Positions 10,027 to 18,947 of a stretch of 64,000 nt of DNA are shown here, in pieces. How positions within the stretch are numbered: the first letter of the stretch is position 1; the number at the start of each line of letters is the position of its first letter. Location: positions 5,270,001-5,334,000 of the forward strand of contig CAXXEH010000003.1 of NCBI GenBank assembly GCA_963677935.2, in the 5' to 3' direction. The stretch comes from JAAFHB01 sp963677935. GTDB lineage: Bacteria > Bacteroidota > Bacteroidia > Bacteroidales > Prolixibacteraceae. The notes beneath the pieces are model-generated. The model worked only from the letters and a program-made list of their open reading frames with translations. It was not told the origin of the DNA and did not search any database. Both the position numbers and the translations under genes were made by a program.

Positions 10027-11928
10027 ATGAGCGAACAAATTAAACATGAATGTGGAATTGCCCTGATAAGATTACTAAAACCGCTTGAATACTACCGTTT
10101 AAAATATGGCACCTGGCAATATGGGGTGAATAAGCTTTACCTTTTGATGGAAAAGCAGCACAACCGTGGTCAGGACGGTGCAGGAGCAGTTGGGGTAAAA
10201 ATCAATGTATCTCCCGGGCAGGAGTACATTTTCCGTCATCGCTCTGTTGATCCAAACCCGATTAAGGATGTTTTTGGAAAAATCTATAAGGAGTTTAATC
10301 ACGCTGCTACCCAATTTCCTCAAAGTTTCCACGATCCCGTGTGGGCTAAAGAGAACCTCCCCTTTGCCGGCGAAGTTTACCTTGGGCACCTGAGGTATGG
10401 AACTTTTGGCCGTAACAGCGTAGAGTACACCCACCCGGTAATGCGTCAAAACAATTGGCGTTCAAGAAGTCTTGTCCTTGCAGGAAATTTCAATCTTACC
10501 AATGTTGACGAACTTTTTGATCTCCTGGTCGGTTTAGGACAACATCCAAAAGGGTTTACCGATACTGTGACGATTCTTGAAAAGATCGGCCATTTTCTTG
10601 ATGAGGAGAATGAGTTGCTGTTCAGACAGCACAAAAACGGAGGGTACAAAAACAAGGAGATTTCGGGACTTATCGAGAAAAAGCTCGATATTCGGAAAAT
10701 TCTGGAAAGGGCCAGCAGGGACTGGGATGGCGGTTATACGATTGGTGGTATACTTGGCCATGGGGATGCCTTTGTCGTTCGTGATCCTTGGGGCATCCGG
10801 CCGGCATTCTATTATGCCGATGATGAAATTGCAGTAGTGGCTTCTGAAAGACCTGTAATACAGACGGTAATGAATGTTGGGTGGAATCAGGTCAGCGAGA
10901 TTGAACCTGGAAGTGCCCTGATTATTAAAGCTGACGGGACCGTAAAACAGGAACTCGTACGAATTCCTCAGACGCGCAAGTCATGTTCGTTCGAACGAAT
11001 CTATTTTTCAAGAGGTTCCGACCGTGATATTTATCTGGAACGAAAAAAACTGGGATTCCTTCTGGCGCCAATTATTCTCGATAAAGTAAATAACGATCTT
11101 AAAAATACCGTCTTTTCCTATATTCCGAATACCGCAGAGACCGCATTCCTTGGTATGATGGAGGGAATCAGGACTTTACTAATCAATTGGAAAAAAGAGA
11201 AAATCCGCGCATTAGGTAGCACAATAACCGACTCCGATATAGAAGAAATCATATCGGTACAGCCACGTATGGAGAAGATTGCCATTAAAGATGTGAAGAT
11301 GCGTACTTTCATTGCGGATGACTCAAGTCGCGATGACCTCGTTGGTCACGTTTATGATGTGACATATGGAATTGTTGAAAATCATTCCGATACGCTCGTT
11401 GTCATCGACGACTCCATCGTGCGGGGAACGACATTAAAACAGAGTATACTTAAGATTCTTGATCGTCTGAAGCCAAAGAAGATCATTATTATCTCCTCTG
11501 CCCCTCAGATCAGGTATCCCGACTGTTACGGTATCGATATGGCCATCCTTGGAAAGTTCGTGGCTTTCGAAGCTGCAATCGCGCTACTCAAAGAGAGTGG
11601 CAGATCGAATATTATAGACGGAGTATACCGCAAATGCAAAGAGCAGCAACATTTGCCAAAAGAAGAGATGGTTAATTTTGTGACAGAAATCTATATCCCT
11701 TTCACGGACGAACAAATCTCTGCAAAAATAGCAGAGTTGTTAAAGCCAAATGATTGCAAGGCTGAAGTTGAAATCGTTTACCAGACGGTAGATAATCTGC
11801 ATAAAGCATGCCCCAACGATTTGGGAGACTGGTATTTTACGGGAGACTACCCCACACCCGGAGGGAATAAGGTAGTAAACACTGCCTTTATTAATTTTAT
11901 TGAAGGGATAAAAGGGCGGGCGTATTAA
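10027..11928 (+). CDS. purF: Amidophosphoribosyltransferase, long Bacteroidota form
   Basis: The 633-aa enzyme makes 5-phosphoribosylamine from PRPP and glutamine, the first step of de novo purine synthesis, in the cytoplasm. The N-terminal glutamine amidotransferase half has its nucleophile Cys at residue 9 (HECGIA), so a short propeptide must be removed. NRGQDGAG and GHLRYGT are conserved in this half. The PRPP-binding loop LVVIDDSIVRGTT lies near residues 457-469. It is longer than the roughly 500-aa enterobacterial enzyme, with inserts, as is usual for this phylum. A strong hairpin follows the stop. Confidence 0.92.
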   Translation: MSEQIKHECGIALIRLLKPLEYYRLKYGTWQYGVNKLYLLMEKQHNRGQDGAGAVGVKINVSPGQEYIFRHRSVDPNPIKDVFGKIYKEFNHAATQFPQSFHDPVWAKENLPFAGEVYLGHLRYGTFGRNSVEYTHPVMRQNNWRSRSLVLAGNFNLTNVDELFDLLVGLGQHPKGFTDTVTILEKIGHFLDEENELLFRQHKNGGYKNKEISGLIEKKLDIRKILERASRDWDGGYTIGGILGHGDAFVVRDPWGIRPAFYYADDEIAVVASERPVIQTVMNVGWNQVSEIEPGSALIIKADGTVKQELVRIPQTRKSCSFERIYFSRGSDRDIYLERKKLGFLLAPIILDKVNNDLKNTVFSYIPNTAETAFLGMMEGIRTLLINWKKEKIRALGSTITDSDIEEIISVQPRMEKIAIKDVKMRTFIADDSSRDDLVGHVYDVTYGIVENHSDTLVVIDDSIVRGTTLKQSILKILDRLKPKKIIIISSAPQIRYPDCYGIDMAILGKFVAFEAAIALLKESGRSNIIDGVYRKCKEQQHLPKEEMVNFVTEIYIPFTDEQISAKIAELLKPNDCKAEVEIVYQTVDNLHKACPNDLGDWYFTGDYPTPGGNKVVNTAFINFIEGIKGRAY

Positions 11929-11948
11929 GAAATGAAAAGTGAAAAGTG

Positions 11949-11981
11949 ATAAATGCAAAATGATTTGCATTTTGCATTTAT
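11949..11981. terminator. Bidirectional terminator between purF and the helicase
   Basis: Two arms, 11949-11962 and 11968-11981, are perfect 14-bp reverse complements around a 5-base loop. The hairpin lies between two convergent genes, so it probably ends both transcripts. Its right arm touches the last base of the helicase stop codon. Confidence 0.75.
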
Positions 11982-13306
11982 TATCTCCCCCGCTTTTTTC
12001 CTTTGTTTTTGGTTTCGCGAAGTTGTGTGCTTTTCTGATTGAAACTAAAGGAGTTATTTGTTTGTCTGGCTTTTTTCTCATGAAATGCTCCCTTAAATTC
12101 AGGATCTGCCAAACGTTTCTGCCGGTCTATTTCGCGATCGATCTGCTGTTTCTCAGGTCGGCTCAATGGGACAATATCAACCTCCACTGGTAATAGCAAT
12201 TCATCAATCTTCATTCTGATTAGTTTCTCGATATTCTCCAGATGAAAGTCTTCGTCAGGTCCGATAAAAGAGATCGCTACTCCGTCGGTATTAGCGCGGG
12301 CAGTCCGGCCGATGCGGTGAATATAATCTTCGTACCTGGGTGGAAGATCAAAGTTGATCACATGTGATATTTTACTTACATCGATCCCTCGGGCAGAAAC
12401 ATCAGTTGAGACCAGGACCCTGACATTTCCTGACTTAAACGCTTCAATTGCATTGATTCGGGAGCTCTGTGCCTTGTTGGAATGAAGGATTCGTACTTCT
12501 CCTTCGGTTTTCCGGCTGATCACTTTAAACACATCTTCTGCATTCTCTTTGGTTCTGCAGAAAATGATCACCCTTTTAAAGGTCTCTTCATCGTTCAGCA
12601 GGTAATTCACAAAATTAAGTTTGGTCCTAAAATTTGGCACCCTGTAAAAATATTGTTTTACCTTGTCAACCGGAGTTGCTGAAGGGGCAATTTCAACTCT
12701 TTCGGGAAAGGTGAGGAATTCATGGCTCATTGTCTCGATACTCTCTGAGAAGGTGGCCGAAAACAGCAGGTTTTGTCGCCGTGGAGGAATTACCTCAAAT
12801 AGTTTGTTCAGCTGTGGCATAAATCCCATATCCAGCATTCTATCGGCTTCATCAATTACCAGGGTTTTTATACTTTTCATTCCAAACGCTCCTGCACGGT
12901 AAAGTTCCCATAAACGTCCCGGAGTGGCGACCAGAATATCGACTCCGGGTTCAAGCAACAAAGCATGTTTGGTCCAGCCAATTCCTCCATAGACAGCTGC
13001 ATGACGGATATTGGTATACTGTGATATCTCGGCAATGTCTTCACCCACCTGGATGGCAAGCTCACGTGTTGGAACCAGAACAATTGCCCTCGGATCTTTC
13101 CCTTCCGCCTTTACAAGTTTCATCAAAAGAGGGATAATATAGGCTGCTGTTTTGCCGGTTCCGGTTTGAGCAATCCCTAAAATATCCTTACCCGACTTAA
13201 TCACCGGAATTGCCTGCTCCTGGATTGGGGTTGGTGTCGTAAATCCAATCTCTTCCAATGCCTTCAAAACTGATTTACCAATCCCAAATCCTTCAAATGT
13301 GTTCAT
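11981..13306 (-). CDS. DEAD-box RNA helicase (RhlE-like)
   Basis: The 441-aa product has the complete set of DEAD-box motifs: Q motif (PTPIQEQAIP), Walker A AQTGTGKT, PTRELAIQ, DEAD in VIDEADRMLDMGF, SAT in LLFSATF, then the second RecA domain with RGIDV and HRIGRTAR. The Arg/Lys-rich C-terminal tail (about residues 375-441) is typical of RhlE-type proteins that act on ribosome assembly or RNA decay. A well-formed promoter stands directly upstream. The choice of RhlE over other DEAD subfamilies rests on length and tail type only. Confidence 0.92.
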   Translation of the reverse strand: MNTFEGFGIGKSVLKALEEIGFTTPTPIQEQAIPVIKSGKDILGIAQTGTGKTAAYIIPLLMKLVKAEGKDPRAIVLVPTRELAIQVGEDIAEISQYTNIRHAAVYGGIGWTKHALLLEPGVDILVATPGRLWELYRAGAFGMKSIKTLVIDEADRMLDMGFMPQLNKLFEVIPPRRQNLLFSATFSESIETMSHEFLTFPERVEIAPSATPVDKVKQYFYRVPNFRTKLNFVNYLLNDEETFKRVIIFCRTKENAEDVFKVISRKTEGEVRILHSNKAQSSRINAIEAFKSGNVRVLVSTDVSARGIDVSKISHVINFDLPPRYEDYIHRIGRTARANTDGVAISFIGPDEDFHLENIEKLIRMKIDELLLPVEVDIVPLSRPEKQQIDREIDRQKRLADPEFKGAFHEKKARQTNNSFSFNQKSTQLRETKNKGKKRGR

Positions 13307-13328
13307 TCTTTATCCTGTTAATATGCCG

Positions 13329-13357
13329 CAAAGTTAACCTTTCTTTGCCAGATTCAA
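13329..13357 (-). promoter_or_regulatory. Promoter of the DEAD-box helicase
   Basis: On the minus strand a TTG (13355-13357) is followed after 18 bases by TAACTTTG (13329-13336), matching the Bacteroidota -33/-7 consensus in sequence and spacing. It lies 23 bp before the helicase start codon. Confidence 0.65.
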
Positions 13358-13488
13358 CTCCTTGGAGCTATTTATTTGAATATGAATGAATTGCCAGAAA
13401 AGAAGGGGATCTACAGGCTTAAGACTTTCTGCCTTTAGCCTGTTATGACGGCCTAACAGTAAAAAAACTAAATAGCTATTTAAAATAT

Positions 13489-13899
13489 TCAGAGCACTTT
13501 AAATACTTTTCCGGGAAGACCCTTTACAAATCCGGCAAACTCAAGGTTAAGCAAGGTTGGAGAGACCTTATTCATTGGAAGGGTCGTTTTAATGCATATC
13601 ATGTCAATTGCTGTTTCACCATCGTTTCGAAGCAGGTCAATGATCAGTTTTTCGTCGGGATTGAAGTCATAAAAGAGGCATGGCTGAATTGCGTCGGGCT
13701 GGCTTTGTAAAGCGCTCCAATTCATCACATACTCCAGATCATTTACTGTTTCAATCAGCGCTGCGCGGTTCGATTTAATTAAAAAATGGCATCCTTCCGA
13801 ATAGGGATCCCCAACTCTACCGGGAAAAGCAAAAACATCACGGTTGTAAGAATTGGCGATATCCGCTGTCACCAAAGCTCCCCCTTTCTTTGCCGATTC
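13489..13899 (-). pseudogene. dprA: dprA, C-terminal fragment (interrupted by the mobile element)
   Basis: Read on the minus strand from the element boundary, this frame gives V-E-S-A-K-K-G-G-A-L-V-T-A-D-I-A-N-S, the last strand and helix of the DprA Rossmann fold, followed by the FPGR turn and a winged-helix C-terminal domain (about the last 70 residues). It lacks the whole N-terminal part, which lies 22 kb away at 36100-36801. A GTG at 13873-13875 could start translation of a 128-residue remnant, but that would lack the DNA-binding core. DprA loads RecA on incoming single-stranded DNA during natural transformation; here it is broken. Confidence 0.92.
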
Positions 13900-13915
13900 T
13901 ACTGAGATATTAAAT
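13885..13915 (+). other. attL, left element boundary
   Basis: The host sequence GCCGATTC (dprA) meets element sequence TACTGAGATATTAAAT here. The crossover lies within or next to TTC at 13897-13899, which recurs at 36100-36102. Reading inward from both ends gives similar starts (ACTGAGATA on the left, ACTGATAAGATA on the complementary strand on the right), the imperfect symmetry expected of the two arms of an attP site for a serine recombinase. The exact crossover dinucleotide cannot be fixed from sequence alone. Confidence 0.85.
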
Positions 13916-13922
13916 TAAGAAG

Positions 13923-13930
13923 TATATTTG
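13923..13930 (+). promoter_or_regulatory. Predicted -7 box of the integrase gene
   Basis: TATATTTG lies 30 bp before the recombinase start and inside the element, so the gene should be expressed both when the element is integrated and when it is circular. A -33 TTG is not evident at normal spacing. Confidence 0.45.
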
Positions 13931-13959
13931 TTAGATAATAAACGTAACAATTTTACCAT

Positions 13960-15570
13960 ATGAAAATTGCTAAAAACGAAGTTATTCAAGCTGTTGCATA
14001 TTTTAGAGTGTCATCTGAAAGACAGGATTTAGACCGCCAGCGCAATGACATCAAAAAAGAATGTGATTATTTAGGATACAAACTTGTAAAAAGCTTTGAG
14101 GAAAAGGAATCAGGTAAAATAAAAGAACGTCCTGAACTCATGGCAATGATGGAATATTTGCAGAACAGTCCAAATGTATCATACGTCATTATTAGTGAAT
14201 TGTCTCGACTTGGAAGAACTTCGTTTGTTTTATCTACAATAGAGGCTTTAAGTAAGCTTAAAATTGGTTTAATATCTATTAAAGAGAGACTTACAACATT
14301 GAATGAAGATAAGACAGTCAATCCAACCGCTACAATGATAACAGGTGTATTAAGCTCGATAAATAGTTATGAGCTTGAAACAATTTCATTCAGAATGAAA
14401 AGCGGTAAACTAAACGCTGTAAGAAATGGAGGCGTAATCTCGAACGAAAATTATGCTTATGGTTATATGAAGGACAAGAACAAAAAACTTGTTATTAATC
14501 CAATTGAAGCACCTATCGTTAAAAAGATTTTTGAAATGTCTTTAGTTAAAGGTTGCAGAGTTATAGCCACATATTTGAATAATAAAGAAATTCCGACACG
14601 TCAAAATAAAAAATGGAGAGATGCTGTTGTTTGGCAAATTTTAACCAATAGACTATATATCGGTGAACGTTCATTGAATGAGCAAATTTTCGAAGCGCCA
14701 CAGATTATTAGCAATGAATTATTCGAAGCAGTACAAGCTAATCTAAAGAGCAAAGGAAATATGATTGGTATCAATCTAAAAAACAAGTATTTATTGAATA
14801 ATAAACTTATTATTTGTGGTATTTGTGGAAAATTCTATTCAGGGCGAATGAGAGCCAATTTAAAAGGTAAACCGCATGAGAATGCTTATAAGTGCGGTTC
14901 AACTAGATATAGCGGTGAGAATTGCGGAAATTTCGGTGTCAATGTTATTAAACTTGAAAATGCTTTAAAAAATCTATTGATTAATGAATATGGCCCTAGC
15001 ATTGCGAACAGATCAATCAAATCAGCAGATACTACAATTAAAATAGATTCATTGAAAGATGAACTAAAAGAGATTAACACATTTATTCAGAAACAGGAGT
15101 TTAAACGTAATAATATTATAGACTTGTATTCAGAGGGTATTATGAAAAATAAAGAAATTTTTACAAAAAAAATCAATGAAATCGATAAAGAAATAATTAA
15201 ACTACAAAATCAAGCAATCAATATTGAGAGTCAGATTAAAGCAAATAAGAAACTTGCAAAGAATAGCATTGATTGGTTTGATATGGAAAATTGGAATTTT
15301 ATTGAAGATGAAAATGGTAATTCTTACGAAGAAAATTATATGAACAACCTGAAAAAAATTATATTTGATAAGGACTTGTTAAAGGGTATTGTTTCAAAAA
15401 TTGTAATTTATCCATCCGACAAACGATTTACCACAATGTCGAATGAAATTTGTGTCCGCTGTGATATTTATATTTTTGATGAGGCTACTCAGATATATAT
15501 TAGTAATCGAAGTAATAACGTTGAAATAGTAAGACCTGAATTCGGTGATGGAATTAGATTATACGTTTAG
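13960..15570 (+). CDS. Large serine recombinase (element integrase)
   Basis: This 536-aa protein has an N-terminal resolvase catalytic domain (about residues 10-155) with the nucleophile S18 in YFRVS and the SELSRLGR segment at 79-86, then a recombinase domain (about 160-270), a zinc ribbon with C286, C289, C312 and C322, and a long coiled coil (about 355-425) of the kind that controls the direction of recombination. It starts 60 bp inside the left boundary of the element, the usual place for an integrase, and is the best candidate for cutting and joining at dprA. Such enzymes integrate alone and need a directionality factor to excise; none is evident. The gene overlaps the convergent 15559-16134 gene by 12 bp. 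Confidence 0.95.
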   Translation: MKIAKNEVIQAVAYFRVSSERQDLDRQRNDIKKECDYLGYKLVKSFEEKESGKIKERPELMAMMEYLQNSPNVSYVIISELSRLGRTSFVLSTIEALSKLKIGLISIKERLTTLNEDKTVNPTATMITGVLSSINSYELETISFRMKSGKLNAVRNGGVISNENYAYGYMKDKNKKLVINPIEAPIVKKIFEMSLVKGCRVIATYLNNKEIPTRQNKKWRDAVVWQILTNRLYIGERSLNEQIFEAPQIISNELFEAVQANLKSKGNMIGINLKNKYLLNNKLIICGICGKFYSGRMRANLKGKPHENAYKCGSTRYSGENCGNFGVNVIKLENALKNLLINEYGPSIANRSIKSADTTIKIDSLKDELKEINTFIQKQEFKRNNIIDLYSEGIMKNKEIFTKKINEIDKEIIKLQNQAINIESQIKANKKLAKNSIDWFDMENWNFIEDENGNSYEENYMNNLKKIIFDKDLLKGIVSKIVIYPSDKRFTTMSNEICVRCDIYIFDEATQIYISNRSNNVEIVRPEFGDGIRLYV

Positions 15571-16134
15571 AGGAGTGTAATGGGACAGTAGGGAATCAAC
15601 CATTTTTCCCCAATTATTTAAGAATGGAGTATAATCCATATCTCCACCATCAGCCATTCTGCCACCTGATCCAGAACTGACGAAATAATATTCACCCTCC
15701 ATGGATAAACCAGTTGTATCATAAACTTTTCGGTCTGGCATCATCCATAGTGTAAATTCAGCATTCTGTGCCCCAGTTGGAATGCGATTCTGGTTCTGAA
15801 ATCTATTACGCAAAACAGCATTGGGTACAATGACGTATTCAATTTCTCGATTAGGAGTATTGAGAAAGGCAAAGATGTAGTAGTTTACTTTTTCCTCCCA
15901 TTTTGGAATGGTGAATTTGAAACGACCAATTCCACTTAAAATATTTCCATTTGGACTACGATGAATTTCTGACTTTACCCTTGCTGAACTAACAAATTCG
16001 ACACAAACAATCCTTTTGCTGTCATTGCCCTTGATAAGAATGAAGAAATTATTTCGATAGGAGTAAACTGTCAGCCCAAATTCTCTTAATTTCTTATAGA
16101 AGGATGATCTGTAGACTTGCTTTGTAAGTAGCAT
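15559..16134 (-). CDS. Hypothetical protein with GGRMADG...NNW tail (family copy 1)
   Basis: I do not recognise the 191-aa product. It has alternating beta-rich segments (NNFFILIKGN, RIVCVEFVSS, NYYIFAFLNT, EYVIVPNAVL) whose order resembles a nuclease-like or related alpha/beta fold, but no catalytic signature is secure. The C-terminus has GGRMADGGDMDYTPFLNNWGKM. A second gene in the element (24556-24990) has the same ending and a similar middle region but lacks about the first 38 residues. The 3' end overlaps the integrase gene tail to tail. Confidence 0.7.
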   Translation of the reverse strand: MLLTKQVYRSSFYKKLREFGLTVYSYRNNFFILIKGNDSKRIVCVEFVSSARVKSEIHRSPNGNILSGIGRFKFTIPKWEEKVNYYIFAFLNTPNREIEYVIVPNAVLRNRFQNQNRIPTGAQNAEFTLWMMPDRKVYDTTGLSMEGEYYFVSSGSGGRMADGGDMDYTPFLNNWGKMVDSLLSHYTPLNV

Positions 16135-16194
16135 AACAGTATTGATTTAGATTAATTGTTGCAAAAATGTCGATTATTACATCAGGAATCAACT

Positions 16195-16480
16195 ATTCAA
16201 ATCTACATGTAAGCCAGTGAACTTTTCAAAGAATTTTATAATATTTTTAAATTATTATAAAACAACAGCTTATGTATTTTAAAATTATTTTAGATTTTTT
16301 TGTTGGAATACTAATTTTTTGATGAAGGGAACTGCCATGGTAAAACACTCGTGTAGCACCCAGTGCAACTGGAGAGGTAGCCCCCCACCCACACCCATAA
16401 GGGGCAATACCTTCATTGGGCATTGTACAACCTGAAAAATGTTTGAATCATTTCCAATTAGTCAATCAATAGTGCTGTAA
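16195..16480 (+). repeat. ~285-bp intergenic repeat, copy A
   Basis: This stretch is clearly related to 18111-18392 in the same orientation. Shared words include TCAAATCTACAT, AAATTATTATAAAACAACA, TGTAGCACCCAG (16352-16363) and AATACCTTCATTGGG. The middle is unusually C-rich on the plus strand (16380-16400) in an otherwise A+T-rich element. An ATTGG...CCAAT pair near the 3' end could form a stem. No start codon or conserved frame was seen, so an untranslated RNA, a regulatory region or a recombination site are the likelier readings. It lies directly upstream of the 16526 gene. Confidence 0.8.
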
Positions 16481-16525
16481 TTCATTTTATATGGTTTAAA
16501 TTTAAGGACAGCTTATTCACTAAAC

Positions 16526-16855
16526 ATGGAAGGAATTAAACCAACTGAAAGCCTTCACGATCAAATTCTTGAATATAATGGTAGAGATTTTCCCATTGGA
16601 GCTAGTTCAGGGTTGTCAATTGATGATCCTGTTAAGGTGCTGGCTTACCAACATTATGTTTATACTCAGTGCGAAATATATTGGTTTTACCATAGGTACT
16701 ATAATAATGTAGCTTGGGATGTTGTAAGTCAGGAAGTACTCGTTATTGGCGATAAGCAAATGGATTGTTTGGAGCTATCAGTAAGTGAAAGTCCTGAGGA
16801 TATGAAAGATGGCTGGACAGAGAAATATTATTTTGATATTACTTATTGGATTTAA
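16526..16855 (+). CDS. Small element protein, TVAWDV/FDI family (copy 1)
   Basis: This 109-aa protein is of unknown function. It shares with the products at 23664-23996 and 21423-21745 an N-terminal ESLHD/ESLNK segment, the central VAWDVxSQ, a Cys at about two thirds, and the ending FDI. It is acidic and has no signal peptide or membrane segment, so it should be cytoplasmic. It lies convergently to abiH with 16 bp between the stops, and directly behind repeat copy A. Its co-location with a defence gene is suggestive but not proof of a defence role. Confidence 0.75.
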   Translation: MEGIKPTESLHDQILEYNGRDFPIGASSGLSIDDPVKVLAYQHYVYTQCEIYWFYHRYYNNVAWDVVSQEVLVIGDKQMDCLELSVSESPEDMKDGWTEKYYFDITYWI

Positions 16856-16871
16856 ATGATAAGTTTTGGTA

Positions 16872-17864
16872 TTACTCTGATTCAAATTTTTGAGTCAGCT
16901 TGAATTGATTAGTGTTTATTCCAATGAAAATATTGTTCCTTGCTATTTTTTTCTCTTCTTCATTCAATTGCGTTTTTTTAAGAAATCCATCTCGAATTTC
17001 TCTTTCAATTCGTGCCTTTTTGTGCCCTATTCGAGGTAAGATTTTCTCTCCTAAGTTAAAAATAATAAGTTTGCGATCACCTATTAGTTGGCTTCCAATC
17101 AATTCCCACCATATTTTATCAGTATCACCAATTGACGAGCCAAAAATGCAAATTAAGTTTGCTGAAATAACTCGTTGCTTGCATAAATTTTCTATAGTAT
17201 GTTTATGTGCTTGATTACAAGTATCTTTTACAAGCGATTCTAAAATATCTTGGTTATTATGAAAATCTTTATTCGTAACTTGAGAAATATCGTTTACCCC
17301 CATTACCATTCTATCAGTGGCATAGCCATGAATATGTTCAATTTCCTGGATGAAAATGGGGGCATTATTATTATGAGTTCCAATTTTTACATTTTTATGA
17401 TTCTCTCCAAGTAATTTTTCTATTGATCGTGTATAATTAAATGTAATAACATTAAGATTCCATTGTGTATTATACCAGTTATTTTTAAAGGCTGTAATTT
17501 TATCCATGTCTGCTTTCAAAAGCTGTCGCTCTGGGAAAGATAAAAAATCATATAGCTCTTGATTATCGTACAGGCTAAAATTAAATTTTTTCTCTTGCAA
17601 TTCCAAATAATCAGCCAATTTCTCAGATATGTCCTCAAAAACCTCATCAAACTCTTCTAATGAATTTAGGTTTTCTGTATATTTTCCAAGAGCTAATTCC
17701 AAATCAGACCAATTCTTGAAATTCTTTTTGATTTCTTTTTTTAGCTTAGTTACAGATTCGCTTTTTGAGTTAATAGCCTGATAATAATCATAAAAATCTA
17801 TGTAACTTGTTTTCATCCCTAAATTAAGATCAAAACCATTCCCTATGATAAAAAGGATATTCAT
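16872..17864 (-). CDS. abiH: AbiH-family abortive phage infection protein
   Basis: The 330-aa product matches the AbiH family: IIGNGFDLNLGMKTSY at residues 6-21, TFNYT at 141-145, HIHG at 177-180 and MGVND at 188-192, then a final FGSSIGDTDKxWW segment near 242. AbiH was first described as an abortive infection system on lactococcal DNA and makes infected cells stop phage multiplication; the biochemical mechanism is not settled. The gene stands alone on its strand, between two direct copies of a ~285-bp repeat, which suggests a cassette acquired as a unit. This is the clearest defence gene in the element. Confidence 0.88.
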   Translation of the reverse strand: MNILFIIGNGFDLNLGMKTSYIDFYDYYQAINSKSESVTKLKKEIKKNFKNWSDLELALGKYTENLNSLEEFDEVFEDISEKLADYLELQEKKFNFSLYDNQELYDFLSFPERQLLKADMDKITAFKNNWYNTQWNLNVITFNYTRSIEKLLGENHKNVKIGTHNNNAPIFIQEIEHIHGYATDRMVMGVNDISQVTNKDFHNNQDILESLVKDTCNQAHKHTIENLCKQRVISANLICIFGSSIGDTDKIWWELIGSQLIGDRKLIIFNLGEKILPRIGHKKARIEREIRDGFLKKTQLNEEEKKIARNNIFIGINTNQFKLTQKFESE

Positions 17865-18110
17865 ATTAATTAAAATTCAATTTATGTTACCAAATATATT
17901 CGTAATTAGGCTTATTTATTCAATGATTCAAATGAATTCAAATTTCGTAATATTTATTGTAAAGCTACATAATAAATTGCATTTCGAATTCTCAAAGTGT
18001 TCTGTACTTTTTGTCCTTAATAATCGACTCAAAAGAATTTCTGATAAACACCAAACTATAATCAATGATAATGGCAAAATATTCATTTCTTACATAAAGA
18101 AATCGACTCC

Positions 18111-18392
18111 TCAAATCTACATATAAGCCAGAGAATTATTTAAAGTGGATTATAATATTTTATAAATTATTATAAAACAACATTTTACGTATTTCAAAAT
18201 TATTTTCAGATTTTTTGATGGGTCATGATATATTGACGAATTGAAATTTTCATGAAAAAGACATCTGTAGCACCCAGCCTCGGTGGAGGGGGTGGGTGGA
18301 GGGGGTAGCCATAGGGGGGAATACCTTCATTGGGAATTGTCTAACCTGATATTGTTCGAATGATTCCCAATTATGCATTTAATAGTGTAGGT
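18111..18392 (+). repeat. ~285-bp intergenic repeat, copy B
   Basis: This is the second copy of the repeat at 16195-16480, 1.91 kb away and in the same orientation. TGTAGCACCCAG is at 18266-18277. The central part carries runs of G on the plus strand (about 18281-18319), which could fold into a G-quadruplex; in copy A the corresponding part is C-rich on the same strand. A perfect 9-bp pair, ATTGGGAAT and ATTCCCAAT, at the 3' end can form a stem. It lies upstream of abiH on the opposite side from copy A. Confidence 0.8.
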
Positions 18393-18947
18393 GTACCAAT
18401 ATCTGTTTGACATAAAAGACCTAGGATGTTTTAGTAAACCCTAAGCTTTCACCTCTAAAAACCTGATGGATTTTATGCTGGGATTATGCTGAAACCTTTT
18501 CTCTTTTTACATTTATAGTGGGATTATGGTACGATAATTTAGTTAGAGAATTATCATTTTAAATCTCTTACAGTAATACTAGACCAGTTCTCATTGACGT
18601 GTTTCAATTTCCATTACTTTCTGAACTTAAGACATATCTTAATAAATGTAGAATTTAATATTGAAAGTTCTATCGATTGATTTTCATGTAAAATCTTGCG
18701 TAATCTTTCGCTGGAGCATAAAAAATTAGGGTGGTTTTTTCAATATCCTGAAATTGAATAAGTAATAAAAAAACAGTCCGAAATTTACCTCAATTTGCAA
18801 TTCCCTTCAATACAAATGGGATGCGAAAGAATCTTAAAATTTACAGTAAATCTGCGCAACCCCTCCACTATCAACATTTTTTAAATGCCAATAGTTTGTA
18901 TTTGAAAATTTCAGAAAGCATTATCATAAGAAACAAAAAAGGCATCA
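18393..18947. other. Noncoding gap, nothing recognised
   Basis: No convincing frame is present on either strand. GGGATTATG occurs twice (near 18481 and 18520), and a 16-base word GATTGATTTTCATGTA near 18671 recurs near 31231. The gap holds the tail-side region of the CobW gene. Confidence 0.5.

Noticed and set aside
13440..13459. CTGTTA/TAACAG pair behind the dprA fragment as a terminator
   Set aside because: Only 6 bp of stem and no T-run.
17845..18126. 93-codon plus-strand frame overlapping abiH start
   Set aside because: Its sequence overlaps the abiH upstream region and the start of repeat B and has no coding character.
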